Positions 37,101 through 48,516 of a stretch of 64,000 bases of DNA are shown here, in pieces. A program made the position numbers and the translations under genes. The notes below the pieces were generated by a model, which had not been told where the DNA came from, searched no databases, and worked only from the letters and a program-made list of their open reading frames with translations. The DNA comes from Corella eumyota (lineage: Eukaryota > Chordata > Ascidiacea > Phlebobranchia > Corellidae), in the NCBI GenBank assembly GCA_963082875.1, contig OY720101.1, positions 12,361,671-12,425,670 on the forward strand, in the 5' to 3' direction. Within the stretch, counting starts at the first letter, position 1. Every line of letters starts with the position of its first letter.

Positions 37101-40100
37101 GTTGCTTTTTACAGATTAGGATACTATAGATTATAACTGCCCGATAATTAATCTGCCAATTGGTTTTGGCTTAGCAAGAGTTTATACCATTTATAGCACC
37201 TTACTTAAGGGTTCTACAGCATGGAAGCAGTTGGGATTAAACCATTGACTTTATGTAGAAAAACGAAAATTTCTAACCACTACACCATGCTACTTATTTT
37301 AATTTTTATTTATTTTGTTTTTTTAATTTTCATTTATTTTGTTTACTTATTTTAATTTTTATTTAAAGGTTAGAGAAGCCACAGCTGATGTGCCAGACGT
37401 TTGGTTGAATTTAGCTCATGTTTACATAGAACAACGTCAGTTTATTAGTGCCGTTCAAATGTACGAAAATTGTGCGCGGAAATTTAAGAAACGGCGTGAC
37501 CCGGAGTTGTTATTATATTTGGCTCGTGCTTATTTTAAATGTGGAAAACTGCAGGAGTGCAAGAAAACATTGCTAAGGGTAAAAAGGATTTTTTAAAATA
37601 TTTGAAAGCATTTTTTACCTGTTACAAGATGTCTGCATTCGTGCATTTTGAATTAGGTTCCGGGTTTAATTCCCACTGCTGACATGTTACATTTACAAAA
37701 TTTGTATGCTTAAAGTAGGTCCTGGGTTTGATTCCCACTGCTGACATGTTACATTTACAAAATTTGTATCCTTAAAGTAGGCCCTGGGTTTGATTCCCAC
37801 TGCTGACATGTTACATTTACAAAATTTGTATGCTTAAAGTAGGTCCTGGGTTTGATTCCCACTGCTGACATGTTGCATTTACAAAATTTGTATCCTTAAA
37901 GTAGGTCCTGGGTTTGATTCCCACTGCTGACATGTTACATTTACAAAATTTGTATGCTTAAAGTAGGTCCTGGGTTTGATTCCCACTGCTGACATGTTGC
38001 ATTTACAAAATTTGTATCCTTAAAGTAGGTCCTGGGTTTGATTCCCACTGCTGACATGTTGCATTTACAAAATTTGTATGCTTAAAGTAGGCCCTGGGTT
38101 TGATTCCCACTGCTGACATGTTGCATTTACAAAATTTGTATCCTTAAAGTAGGTCCTGGGTTTGATTCCCACTGCTGACATGTTACATTTACAAAATTTG
38201 TATGCTTAAAGTAGGCCCTGGGTTTGATTCCCACTGCTGACATGTTGCATTTACAAAATTTGTATCCTTAAAGTAGGTCCTGGGTTTGATTTCCACTGCT
38301 GACATGTTACATTTACAAAATTTGTATGCTTAAAGTAGGTCCTGGGTTTGATTCCCACTGCTGACATTTACAAAATTTGTATGCTTTTTGCATTTACAAA
38401 ATTTGTATGCTTAAAGTAGGTCCTGGGTTTGATTCCCACTGCTGACATGTTACATTTACAAAATTTGTATGCTTAAAGTAGGTTCCAGGTTTAATTCCCA
38501 CTGCTGACATGTTGCAGTTACAAAATTTGTATCCTTAAAGTAGGCCCTAGGTTTGAATCCCACAGCTGGCATGTTGCATTTACAAAATTTGTATCCTTAA
38601 AGTAGGCCCTAGGTTTGAATCCCACAGCTGGCATGTTGCATTTACAAAATTTGTATCCTTAAAGTAGGCCCTAGGTTTGAATCCCACAGCTGGCATGTTG
38701 CATTTACAAAATTTGTATCCTTAAAGTAGGCCCTAGGTTTGAATCCCACAGCTGGCATGTTGCATTTACAAAATTTGTATCCTTAAAGTAGGCCCTAGGT
38801 TTGAATCCCACAGCTGGCATGTTGCATTTACAAAATTTGTATCCTTAAAGTAGGCCCTAGGTTTGAATCCCACAGCTGGCATGTTGCATTTACAAAATTT
38901 GTATCCTTAAAGTAGGCCCTAGGTTTGAATCCCACAGCTGGCATGTTGCATTTACAAAATTTGTATCCTTAAAGTAGGCCCTAGGTTTGAATCCCACAGC
39001 TGGCATGTTGCATTTACAAAATTTGTATCCTTAAAGTAGGCCCTAGGTTTGAATCCCACAGCTGGCATGTTGCATTTACAAAATTTGTATCCTTAAAGTA
39101 GGCCCTAGGTTTGAATCCCACAGCTGGCATGTTGCATTTACAAAATTTGTATCCTTAAAGTAGGCCCTAGGTTTGAATCCCACAGCTGGCATGTTGCATT
39201 TACAAAATTTGTATCCTTAAAGTAGGCCCTAGGTTTGAATCCCACAGCTGGCATGTTGCATTTACAAAATTTGTATCCTTAAAGTAGGCCCTAGGTTTGA
39301 ATCCCACAGCTGGCATGTTGCATTTACAAAATTTGTATCCTTAAAGTAGGCCCTAGGTTTGAATCCCACAGCTGGCATGTTGCATTTACAAAATTTGTAT
39401 CCTTAAAGTAGGCCCTAGGTTTGAATCCCACAGCTGGCATGTTGCATTTACAAAATTTGTATCCTTAAAGTAGGCCCTAGGTTTGAATCCCACAGCTGGC
39501 ATGTTGCATTTACAAAATTTGTATCCTTAAAGTAGGCCCTAGGTTTGAATCCCACAGCTGGCATGTTGCATTTACAAAATTTGTATCCTTAAAGTAGGCC
39601 CTAGGTTTGAATCCCACAGCTGGCATGTTGCATTTACAAAATTTGTATCCTTAAAGTAGGCCCTAGGTTTGAATCCCACAGCTGGCATGTTGCATTTACA
39701 AAATTTGTATCCTTAAAGTAGGCCCTAGGTTTGAATCCCACAGCTGGCATGTTGCATTTACAAAATTTGTATCCTTAAAGTAGGCCCTAGGTTTGAATCC
39801 CACAGCTGGCATGTTGCATTTACAAAATTTGTATCCTTAAAGTAGGCCCTAGGTTTGAATCCCACAGCTGGCATGTTGCATTTACAAAATTTGTATCCTT
39901 AAAGTAGGCCCTAGGTTTGAATCCCACAGCTGGCATGTTGCATTTACAAAATTTGTATCCTTAAAGTAGGCCCTAGGTTTGAATCCCACAGCTGGCATGT
40001 TGCATTTACAAAATTTGTATCCTTAAAGTAGGCCCTAGGTTTGAATCCCACAGCTGGCATGTTGCATTTACAAAATTTGTATCCTTAAAGTAGGCCCTAG

Positions 40101-43100
40101 GTTTGAATCCCACAGCTGGCATGTTGCATTTACAAAATTTGTATCCTTAAAGTAGGCCCTAGGTTTGAATCCCACAGCTGGCATGTTGCATTTACAAAAT
40201 TTGTATCCTTAAAGTAGGCCCTAGGTTTGAATCCCACAGCTGGCATGTTGCATTTACAAAATTTGTATCCTTAAAGTAGGCCCTAGGTTTGAATCCCACA
40301 GCTGGCATGTTGCATTTACAAAATTTGTATCCTTAAAGTAGGCCCTAGGTTTGAATCCCACAGCTGGCATGTTGCATTTACAAAATTTGTATCCTTAAAG
40401 TAGGCCCTAGGTTTGAATCCCACAGCTGGCATGTTGCATTTACAAAATTTGTATCCTTAAAGTAGGCCCTAGGTTTGAATCCCACAGCTGGCATGTTGCA
40501 TTTACAAAATTTGTATCCTTAAAGTAGGCCCTAGGTTTGAATCCCACAGCTGGCATGTTGCATTTACAAAATTTGTATCCTTAAAGTAGGCCCTAGGTTT
40601 GAATCCCACAGCTGGCATGTTGCATTTACAAAATTTGTATCCTTAAAGTAGGCCCTAGGTTTGAATCCCACAGCTGGCATGTTGCATTTACAAAATTTGT
40701 ATCCTTAAAGTAGGCCCTAGGTTTGAATCCCACAGCTGGCATGTTGCATTTACAAAATTTGTATCCTTAAAGTAGGCCCTAGGTTTGAATCCCACAGCTG
40801 GCATGTTGCATTTACAAAATTTGTATCCTTAAAGTAGGCCCTAGGTTTGAATCCCACAGCTGGCATGTTGCATTTACAAAATTTGTATCCTTAAAGTAGG
40901 CCCTAGGTTTGAATCCCACAGCTGGCATGTTGCATTTACAAAATTTGTATCCTTAAAGTAGGCCCTAGGTTTGAATCCCACAGCTGGCATGTTGCATTTA
41001 CAAAATTTGTATCCTTAAAGTAGGCCCTAGGTTTGAATCCCACAGCTGGCATGTTGCATTTACAAAATTTGTATCCTTAAAGTAGGCCCTAGGTTTGAAT
41101 CCCACAGCTGGCATGTTGCATTTACAAAATTTGTATCCTTAAAGTAGGCCCTAGGTTTGAATCCCACAGCTGGCATGTTGCATTTACAAAATTTGTATCC
41201 TTAAAGTAGGCCCTAGGTTTGAATCCCACAGCTGGCATGTTGCATTTACAAAATTTGTATCCTTAAAGTAGGCCCTAGGTTTGAATCCCACAGCTGGCAT
41301 GTTGCATTTACAAAATTTGTATCCTTAAAGTAGGCCCTAGGTTTGAATCCCACAGCTGGCATGTTGCATTTACAAAATTTGTATCCTTAAAGTAGGCCCT
41401 AGGTTTGAATCCCACAGCTGGCATGTTGCATTTACAAAATTTGTATCCTTAAAGTAGGCCCTAGGTTTGAATCCCACAGCTGGCATGTTGCATTTACAAA
41501 ATTTGTATCCTTAAAGTAGGCCCTAGGTTTGAATCCCACAGCTGGCATGTTGCATTTACAAAATTTGTATCCTTAAAGTAGGCCCTAGGTTTGAATCCCA
41601 CAGCTGGCATGTTGCATTTATTATTATGAAGCTATAAACAGGAAACTGAATTTATATTAATTTTTTTTTTGTTGATTAAAAAACTTTTTTTAGGCACGAC
41701 ATGTTGCACCACATGATACTGCTGTGTTGTACAACACATCGATTGTGTTACAACAGCTCGCAACATCTGCGTTACAAGATGAGAAAAGTGATTTAAGGAC
41801 GGTGTTGGGTGCTGTATCTGAGTTAGAACTAGCTCAAGGGTAAGTTATTCTCAATATTTGTCATATTATCGAAACCCTTTTACAGATTTAGCGTTTTCTC
41901 CAAAAAATGATATTTTATCAGAATTTAAGACAACATCTTTTAAGGGGTTTAAAGGTATTTTTTAGAGGTTGGTTGGGGTAAAAGGGTTAACAAGAAAGTC
42001 CCGTTGTCAGTAAATTGTCATTTTCGGGGATATGTTTTTTGGTCAAACGTTTATTTAATACAGTGGTTGTCAGTAACATAACAGTAAACTGTTTTACTTT
42101 AACTTAAATTTTTTGAAATGTTATTGTTTTTTTGATTGTAAAAAGCTAAAGTTAGTAACAAATATTCATTAGTTTTTTTTTCAGAATTTATTTTTTGATA
42201 ATGTTGTTTTTTTAGTTATTTTACATATCTGAGCAAGAGTGGGGATCGGATGAAATTTGATTTAAACCAATCTGGCAAAGAAGCTGGGTATGTAAATTAC
42301 AACTACTTAGAAAGATAACCTAAAAATAATAAAATAATGAATGTGTATGCTAGTAACATTTTACACCAAAATCCTTGAAAAATTTGTTTAAAAATTATTA
42401 AATGTTTCAAAAATATATCCCGAAAAAACAGAAAATGTAGAGATTTGTTGTCACAAGCTCAATACCATGTAGCAAGAGCTCGGAGGCAGGATGAAGAGGA
42501 GAGAAAGATGAAGGAGGAGCAAGAGAGGGAGAAAGCTGTGCTCCGAGAGAAGCAACTAGAAGAGGAGGTAAATTTTTCATATTTTAAATTTTTTCAAAAT
42601 TTTGGCTTTTTTTTAAATTTTGCTTTTTCCAAAATTTTGCATTTTTAAATTTTCGAAATTTTTTAAATTTTCTTTCTTTTTTCAGCGAAACAGGATCAAG
42701 GCTCAGGAGGAGAAAATGCGAGCACTGATGGAGCAAAGAGCACAGATCAGAGACAAGAACAAACAACTTATTCAGCAAGCTGAACAGATGGAGGAAGAAG
42801 CTCCGAAGAAGAAGTCCTCCAACAAAGTAAGAGATGATATTCTACTTTTTATGAAAAATATCTAAGACAAAAAAGGACGAAATTTTAGTTTTAAGTAGAT
42901 TAAGATAACAAGGCTTCAGTATCAGTTAGTTAGCCGGTTCTTTCTTTGAATGTTATGTAGAAAAAAAAGAAAAGTAAGAAAAAGAGAACAAAAAAGAAAA
43001 AGGTAGCTGTAGCAAAACCGAAAAAGTCAAAGAAAGTAAGACAATTTAAGAAAAAAATGGTACCAGAAAAAAAGTTTATTTTAAAAGTTATTACAACTTT

Positions 43101-44161
43101 ATAATTAAAAAAAAACATTATTATTAAATGTCTAATATCTTATTAGCAAAATTATATTTTACATTTTTAATCAAATTTATAAACTTTAAAAACTAATTAA
43201 TTTAGAGAAAACATTACAAAATGGCCGATGACTTTGTTAACGACGGTAGCAGTAGCGATGCAATAGTTTCAAGTAAAAAGAAAAAAGGAGAGAGTTCACA
43301 AGGAGGAAAAAAGAAAAAACTGAAATCCAGAAAGGAGAGAAATGGTGACAACCAATCAAATGTAAGTTTGTTTTTGTGTGTAAAAATCTTAAATTATTTA
43401 AATACTTCTAAATTTTATTTCACAATTTTTTTAACTTATTTTTTTCCAAAATTTACTCAAACTCAACAGGAGGCAAGTGACTCTGAGGATGACTCAAATG
43501 TTCTAAAACGAAGTAAAAAGCCCTCGAAGAAGCAAGAAAATTTAAGTGCGAAACAAAAACTCAAGATTAAATCTCGAGCCTACATTTCTGAGTCTAATTC
43601 TTCTTCCTCATCCAATAATACTCAAACAGAGTGAGTTTTGAGTAAAGAAATTTTTAAGTTTTAATTAAAAATAACTTGATTTCAAAAATGTTTTTTAATT
43701 TTAGAACTTTTCCTGATACTGAAAATCGAGCGACTCGATTTGCCGAGTCATCGTCGGAAAATGACGACAATGAGGAAAAGAATACTCAGAGTGACAATGA
43801 CAACATTGTTGCGAGTGACCATGAGAATAGCGACAACAATGTGCAGAGTGATGATAACATAGCACAACAAGAATCTGGGAAAAGTGAAAATTCATCGTCA
43901 GAGAATGAAGAAAATCAGGGCAAGAATCAAAAAAGAAAAAAAATTCTAGAATAATTCAAATTATTAATTTTAAAAAATAACATTTTTAAAATTTTTTTTA
44001 ATTTGAAATATTTTTTAGGAGTTGATGATGAAAACCAAGCCAGCGCTAATTCTGGATCGGAAGCGGGATCGAGCCAGGAGGAAGTTGTTGCATCAGATGA
44101 TGAAGAGGAGAATCCTCCTCCTGAACCTGCATCCAGTAGTGCAGCATCCGACTCTGAATAA
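31111..44161 (+). CDS. ctr9: CTR9, TPR scaffold subunit of the PAF1 transcription elongation complex, 1171 aa
   Basis: CTR9 is the TPR backbone of PAF1C on RNA polymerase II. Twenty-five exons close in frame: 31111-31152, 31511-31609, 31910-32011, 32201-32338, 32766-32973, 33302-33450, 33814-33921, 34036-34143, 34224-34352, 34706-34837, 35090-35332, 35850-36033, 36149-36237, 36416-36601, 36750-36893, 37369-37578, 41694-41839, 42216-42287, 42432-42567, 42686-42826, 42961-43035, 43206-43361, 43470-43630, 43705-43919 and 44019-44161. The start [20 protein letters not shown] and blocks such as [20 protein letters not shown] and DVPPEILNN match animal CTR9 almost residue for residue. TPRs fill about residues 35-800. 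A Glu/Arg/Lys coiled region and Lys-rich then Ser/Asp/Glu-rich tail follow, ending ASDSE. Length equals the human protein (about 1173). Exon 11 has a Ser/Gly/Ala insert ([13 protein letters not shown]). Intron 24 uses a GC donor (CAGG|gcaaga). Intron 16 holds the minisatellite. Confidence 0.97.
31243..31462 (-). repeat. tRNA-derived SINE in ctr9 intron 1
   Basis: Minus orientation. Plus-strand landmarks: TTAAACATAGAGCAATATTT, TTACCCCGACCCAGTCTCGC and AGCAGTGGGGATCAAACTC (reversed B-box), then ACCAATACACCACCCTGCC (reversed head). Confidence 0.75.
32465..32670 (+). repeat. Decayed tRNA-derived SINE in ctr9 intron 4
   Basis: Head CATGGTGCCTTGGTGAGAAC, diverged B-box TACGTTCAATTCCCATTGCT, and fragments of the 3' part (AACTTGGTTAGAGTAACTTA). 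Confidence 0.6.
34417..34600. repeat. Degenerate short tandem repeat in ctr9 intron 9
   Basis: About five imperfect copies of a roughly 35-40-bp unit combining TGAATTTGAGTAATTTTA with CCTGGCAAAATA. Copies differ by base changes and small gaps, so the array is older than the intron 16 array. Confidence 0.6.
36239..36334. repeat. Perfect 96-nt palindrome next to a ctr9 5' splice site
   Basis: Two 48-nt arms, centred between 36286 and 36287, are exact reverse complements. The left arm contains AAATAGCC, CGTTG and two A7 runs; the right arm contains CAACG and GGCTATTT. The first base of the palindrome is the second intron base after exon 13, so the donor GT overlaps its edge. Part of the arm (CGTTTAAAAAAACAAAAAAA) is repeated once more to the right. 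Confidence 0.85.
37055..37292 (-). repeat. tRNA-derived SINE in ctr9 intron 15
   Basis: Minus orientation. Plus-strand landmarks: CCTAAACATAGAGTAACTTT, TTACCCTGACCAAGTT, GCAAGAGTTTATACCATTTA, AGCAGTTGGGATTAAACC and CTAACCACTACACCATGCTA in the correct reversed order. Confidence 0.75.
37654..41620 (+). repeat. Minisatellite: about 64 tandem copies of a 62-bp tRNA/SINE-derived unit in ctr9 intron 16
   Basis: The period is exactly 62 bp by the two-base shift per 60-base line. Each unit holds a B-box-like core (GGTTTGATTCCCACTGCTG or GGTTTGAATCCCACAGCTG), then CATGTTGCATTTACAAAATT and TGTATCCTTAAAGTAGG. Two blocks are visible. Units 1-14 (37654 to about 38540) are varied, and the first eleven alternate strictly between TATGCT and TATCCT, so the repeat there is a 124-bp dimer; one unit carries a partial internal duplication. 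From about 38541 to 41620 some 50 units appear identical to each other, a recent homogeneous expansion. The B-box region matches nearby SINE copies, which is the likely origin. The array fills nearly all of a 4.1-kb intron. Confidence 0.95.
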
Positions 44162-45864
44162 ATCCTCCAAAGATTTTTGAAAAAAAGATCAATTTGTGAT
44201 CATTCTTGTATTGCGTCAATTACAAAGTTTAATATTTTAGGTTAAGTCTGTGTGCTTTAAACAAAGAAATGATTTTTAAATTTATTACAAAAATTCGGCG
44301 ATTTCAATTTATTTTATCTTCCAAAAAAAACATTTGGTTGTACAGAAAAGAAAAATATTAAAATTTCCATTCAAAAGTTTTTTTACTGTCAAGTATCACA
44401 ATCAAAAATCTGCTGCTTATTTGTGCGTTTTGCTATAATTTTAATGTATTTGTTCAATAAAAAGCTGTAGATACTTCTTTGTATTGATAAATAATAAAAA
44501 GGCAACATTTTAAAGAGTTTTAATTTATTTAAATAAACAGTGTTAGTAATAATTTATGTTGAAATAAAGCGATAAAATTTTGAGGTATTTGACTAAAAAC
44601 TTTGTTAGTTATAATTCGAATAATCCACAGTTTGGTATTTGTCCACAATACTGCAAAACCATATAACTAAAGAGGCATATCTTTACGGTTTTCTCAAAAT
44701 TTGGGTCATTATTTTTTCTGAAATAAATGTATAAGACTGATTAAATTTTGTTTTTAAATGCTTAAGTCGTTAGGTGAAGTGCACCAACCCTAAGTCTAAA
44801 ATGTGCAACATGCGTATAATTAAGTTTAGAAATATCTTTTGTAAATATTTTGGTATAGTCTATGTACCTTATTAAGGTAAAAGTGTTAATTCATTTGATT
44901 CCAAAAAATTAAGTTTAATTTTTCTATATAGCATAGTTAAGTAATCTATTTACTTGGTTAAAAGTTGTACATTTTTCTGAGTTTTTTTGGCACCAAAATG
45001 CTCAGCATCGGCTATAGTTTTAAAGATAGAATTTTCTTTGTTCCCTGGCATTAAAAGCCCATAAAAGGTAAAACTTTGAAGTATTGGTTTTGTATCAGTT
45101 GTTTAAAAAAGTAAGTTTAGATTTAAAGGACAACTTAAAAAACTACCACAGAAGTTTAAAAACATGGATGCATAATCCTTTTTTTAGTAAAAAATTTTTT
45201 GCTTTTTTTGTAGCTTACTTCAATCTATAAATTAATTTTTGGGACTTGAAATTTAAACAAATATATCTCATTTTAACCCCAAAATTACCCCCTCCCCCCC
45301 GTAAATATAAAGTGTTGACATATACCACAAAAAGAGATTCTTTTTTAAAATTTATTTACATAATCATTTTTAAACTAGCTTAAGCAATAAACTACAAAGA
45401 AGTACAAAATTTACAGTACGTGAGATAAGTATTAAAGCAAAATTACATTAATATTGTTGTCAAAAAATTACAGGTAAATTAAGATTACAGTTTCAATGGT
45501 ATTTTAATCACAAAATTAAAAAGTGTTGAGTTAAATTGTATAGTCACCAAAAATCCTAAGTTGATAAACCTTAAATAAGCCTTAATTACATAGAAAAAGT
45601 TATACAAATTTACAGGCATTATTATTTCATGTAGCTTTAATCTTCAGTAAATACTCTACTATTTCAATACATTAACAAATTAAATTTGGTGTCCAAGCAC
45701 CTTAAAGGCCGTCGACCTGTCCTTATACTTAAATATTTTTAGTTTGCACAGTTTTTCTGGTTTGAGGAATGAGAGTTTTTTTTTTTTGCTAGTAATCAAA
45801 TTCTTAGCTAATTTTTATTTCGTAAAATGTTGTTAATTTTCTTTCACATTTTTTTTAAAGCCGG
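44162..45864. other. ctr9 3' UTR and spacer to the convergent gene
   Basis: No coding exon. AATAAA at 44456-44461 is the likely ctr9 poly(A) signal, about 300 nt after the stop. The right part should hold the 3' UTR of the minus-strand LRAT-like gene. Confidence 0.5.
44456..44461 (+). terminator. Putative ctr9 poly(A) signal AATAAA
   Basis: First canonical hexamer after the ctr9 stop, inside an otherwise non-coding tail (TTCAATAAAAAGCTG). Confidence 0.5.
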
Positions 45865-46467
45865 TTAGCATGGTCCAAGGAGCAGGCGTGAGATTGGTTT
45901 AAATTGGTTGAGATTATTCTTTTCCTTGAACTTGCGACCAGTTAAATCAGAATGCAACATATTGACGATAAAAACTAATATCAAGATCAAAACAGCACCA
46001 GCGAAGGAAATCATTTTTATGCTATCATTTAGCATAAGGAAGTTCATATTTCTTTCAAAACGCATGTATGTCTTCTTATTTATATTAAAAAACTTTCGGA
46101 GAACCTCAACTCCTTCCAAAACATAGTGGCGACAATTATTGTATTTGAAGTTGTATGGTCCCATTTCGATTTCAAGTAGCTCGTCCACCATCTTTCTTAA
46201 ATCTTGTGGATGTAAATATGAGCTTGCTAATTTATTTATTTTACCATAATTCCGTTCATTAAAGTGATTCACTTTAATACCATTAATACCAAAATCAAGA
46301 GCAAATTTTGGTGTATCATTTGGTAGCAATATGATTGAAGAATGTTCCAAAGGATTTTTTTTAGTGGCATATCCAACTTTGAATGGCATTGGTCGATCTA
46401 TTGCATCCTGAACATCATTTTTCGATGCTCTCTCATCCCAATAAGAAGAGCTTTCCCAGTGGAACAT
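45865..46467 (-). CDS. Membrane-anchored protein with LRAT/NlpC-P60-like motifs, 200 aa
   Basis: Single-exon ORF from ATG 46467 (MFHWESSSYW) to stop 45865. A 5' UTR acceptor (CCACTTTAG) lies just upstream. His42 sits in EHSSIILLPND, followed by a beta-rich stretch (KFALDFGINGIKV). Cys112 lies in YNFKYNNCRHYVLEGV. A conserved His followed by an Asn-Cys-x-His/Phe-Val motif about 70 residues later is the hallmark of the LRAT-like branch of the NlpC/P60 papain-like fold, which includes acyltransferases, phospholipases and thiol hydrolases. A hydrophobic helix at about residues 153-172 (ISFAGAVLILILVFIVNML) would anchor it in a membrane, as in LRAT and HRASLS proteins; a basic tail follows. The exact family and substrate are unknown. 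It could also be a divergent PPPDE-type peptidase. Confidence 0.65.
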   Translation of the reverse strand: MFHWESSSYWDERASKNDVQDAIDRPMPFKVGYATKKNPLEHSSIILLPNDTPKFALDFGINGIKVNHFNERNYGKINKLASSYLHPQDLRKMVDELLEIEMGPYNFKYNNCRHYVLEGVEVLRKFFNINKKTYMRFERNMNFLMLNDSIKMISFAGAVLILILVFIVNMLHSDLTGRKFKEKNNLNQFKPISRLLLGPC

Positions 46468-48516
46468 GTTTAGCAAAAATTTCAGATTTCTAAAGTGGAA
46501 TAAAATATCTGTACCTAAAAATTAACAAAAGCACCTAAACCTAAAAATTAACAAAAGCTTTAATATAAAATTCAGCAAAAAACTGTATACCCAACACCAA
46601 ATAAGACAGTGCTAAATTTTAAAACAAAATTTTAGTCACAGAATAAAAGTCACACTTTGAAATCTTTTAAAGCTTTAACTCTTAACCAAACAGCAGTATA
46701 TTAACAAAATTAGTTTAAATACCTTAGAACTTGTCACGGCACAATAAACCAAACTTTGCCTGAACTCAATAAAAACTCCTAAAAAGAACCTATAAACTAA
46801 CTTGAACACAACAAACGAACAAAGAAAGGTGAAAGTAGAATGTAATATTTGGGAAATCCCATGAAAAAATTGACGTCATGGAAAATTTTAAAATTCCATT
46901 ACTTTATTGCGTTTAATCGATTTTTGTTAAAATTATGTAATATACCAAGGTTTAGGACATTTTTGATCATTTACCATGCAAATTTTTAAATAAAATGTCA
47001 TAATATCCCAGTATAGGCACACATAACATGGTTTTAAATAAATATTGATAATAAAATTATATAAAAAATTACTCTGTAGTCTTCTAAGTATAAAAACTGT
47101 TAAAAAAAATTAACTGTTTAAGTCAAACCTAGCACAAAATAAATTAAATATTCTTATAAAGTTAATTTAACATACCTTACAGTCAAAATATTTAAAAAAA
47201 AGTATTTTTATCGTTTGTGGCCTTTAAAATGTGGTCACAGTACATTAAACTTTACTTGAACCGAGACTTATACTCAAACACAAAACAAGCGACATATAGT
47301 AACCAATAAAAATTTTATTAATTAATATAAACCATAGCTGTGAATAATAAATAAACAATTTTTAAAAAATCCTAAACAGAACCAAAAATTACCTAAATTA
47401 ATGAACACAGCAAAATACAGGACAAAGAAAAGGAACAACAGAATTATTACTTAAGTCATTGCACAACAGCAGTTGTAACTGGTATTAAAAAATTTGATGC
47501 CGTAAAACTTTTTACAACAAACCCCATATTTATTTCTAAAAAATATATTTTTAAAATATTAGTCATGCATGTAACTAAACGACTCTAACAGCAGAAAGCG
47601 AGGCATTACCAAAATAAATTTTCTGGTACATTGCTTTTGTTGTAAGCCAATGTTAAGTGAAGTAAATTATATAATTGACCCAAAACAGCACATTTAAAAA
47701 GCATTATAGCGTTTAAAAAGCATTATATAGAATCGTTTTTTTTTTAAATAAAATGCTGTTAGGGTTAAACTTTAATACTGAAAATTTTTATTAAAACTAA
47801 GAAAAAAAAAATTTCAAAAAATATGCTAGACAAATATAAATGTTTAAAAAATGTAAAAGAGTAGGCTACCATTTTAATGCACTTTAAAAGTATGTAAATA
47901 TCATTAAGTTATAGATACGCAATTTAAAAAAAAATGCTTATATTGAAATGCGTCAACATTTTTTACCATTATCTTCTTAAAGTTAGTATAAAATTTGATA
48001 AATTTTTAAAGTTACTAACAAATTTTATTTTTTTATTTTTTAATGTTGTTTAAACTTATAGCTATAAACGCGCGTTTTAAAACCAAGCCTTCAACCTTTT
48101 AAGAATTTTTTAAAACCTCAGTTAAAAGTAAACAGGTTGGATTTGTGAAAATGTCATGTCAAAAGGACAAACACACTTATGTTAGTATAGAATAAATGTA
48201 TTAAAGCATAAGCCATTTATTTTTAAAATATGTTAGGCGATATTTGAAGGTATTTTTAAAACAACTTAATAAGTTTGAAGGTCATGGCTTTATGCAGTAC
48301 CAAAAAAACAGTTATACTAGCATTTTTCTTTTATTTTCAAAAGTTCAGTTTCATCTGAGTTGTTAATATTTGATCTAAAAAACAGATGGTTTAAAACAAT
48401 TTTTTTACAAATACAGTTCATTTGAAGAAGTAAGGCATGGCACTGCACTCTTATTGTAAGATATAAGTAACAACTTAGAAGATCAGTGCAAAATAATAAG
48501 CTTACATTGTTGGGAG
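46468..48516. other. Intergenic spacer, no gene seen
   Basis: AT-rich 2-kb gap between the LRAT-like gene (5' flank) and the 3' end of SLC22 copy A. No splice-bounded ORF or repeat family recognised. Confidence 0.45.

Noticed and set aside
37654-41620. CRISPR-like array
   Set aside because: Units are contiguous with no unique spacers, lie in an intron of an animal gene and resemble the local SINE; a minisatellite explains them.
43701-43895. His/Cys-rich minus-strand ORF resembling a metal-binding peptide
   Set aside because: Antisense of the Ser/Asp/Glu-rich ctr9 exon 24; the composition is a mirror effect of that codon usage.
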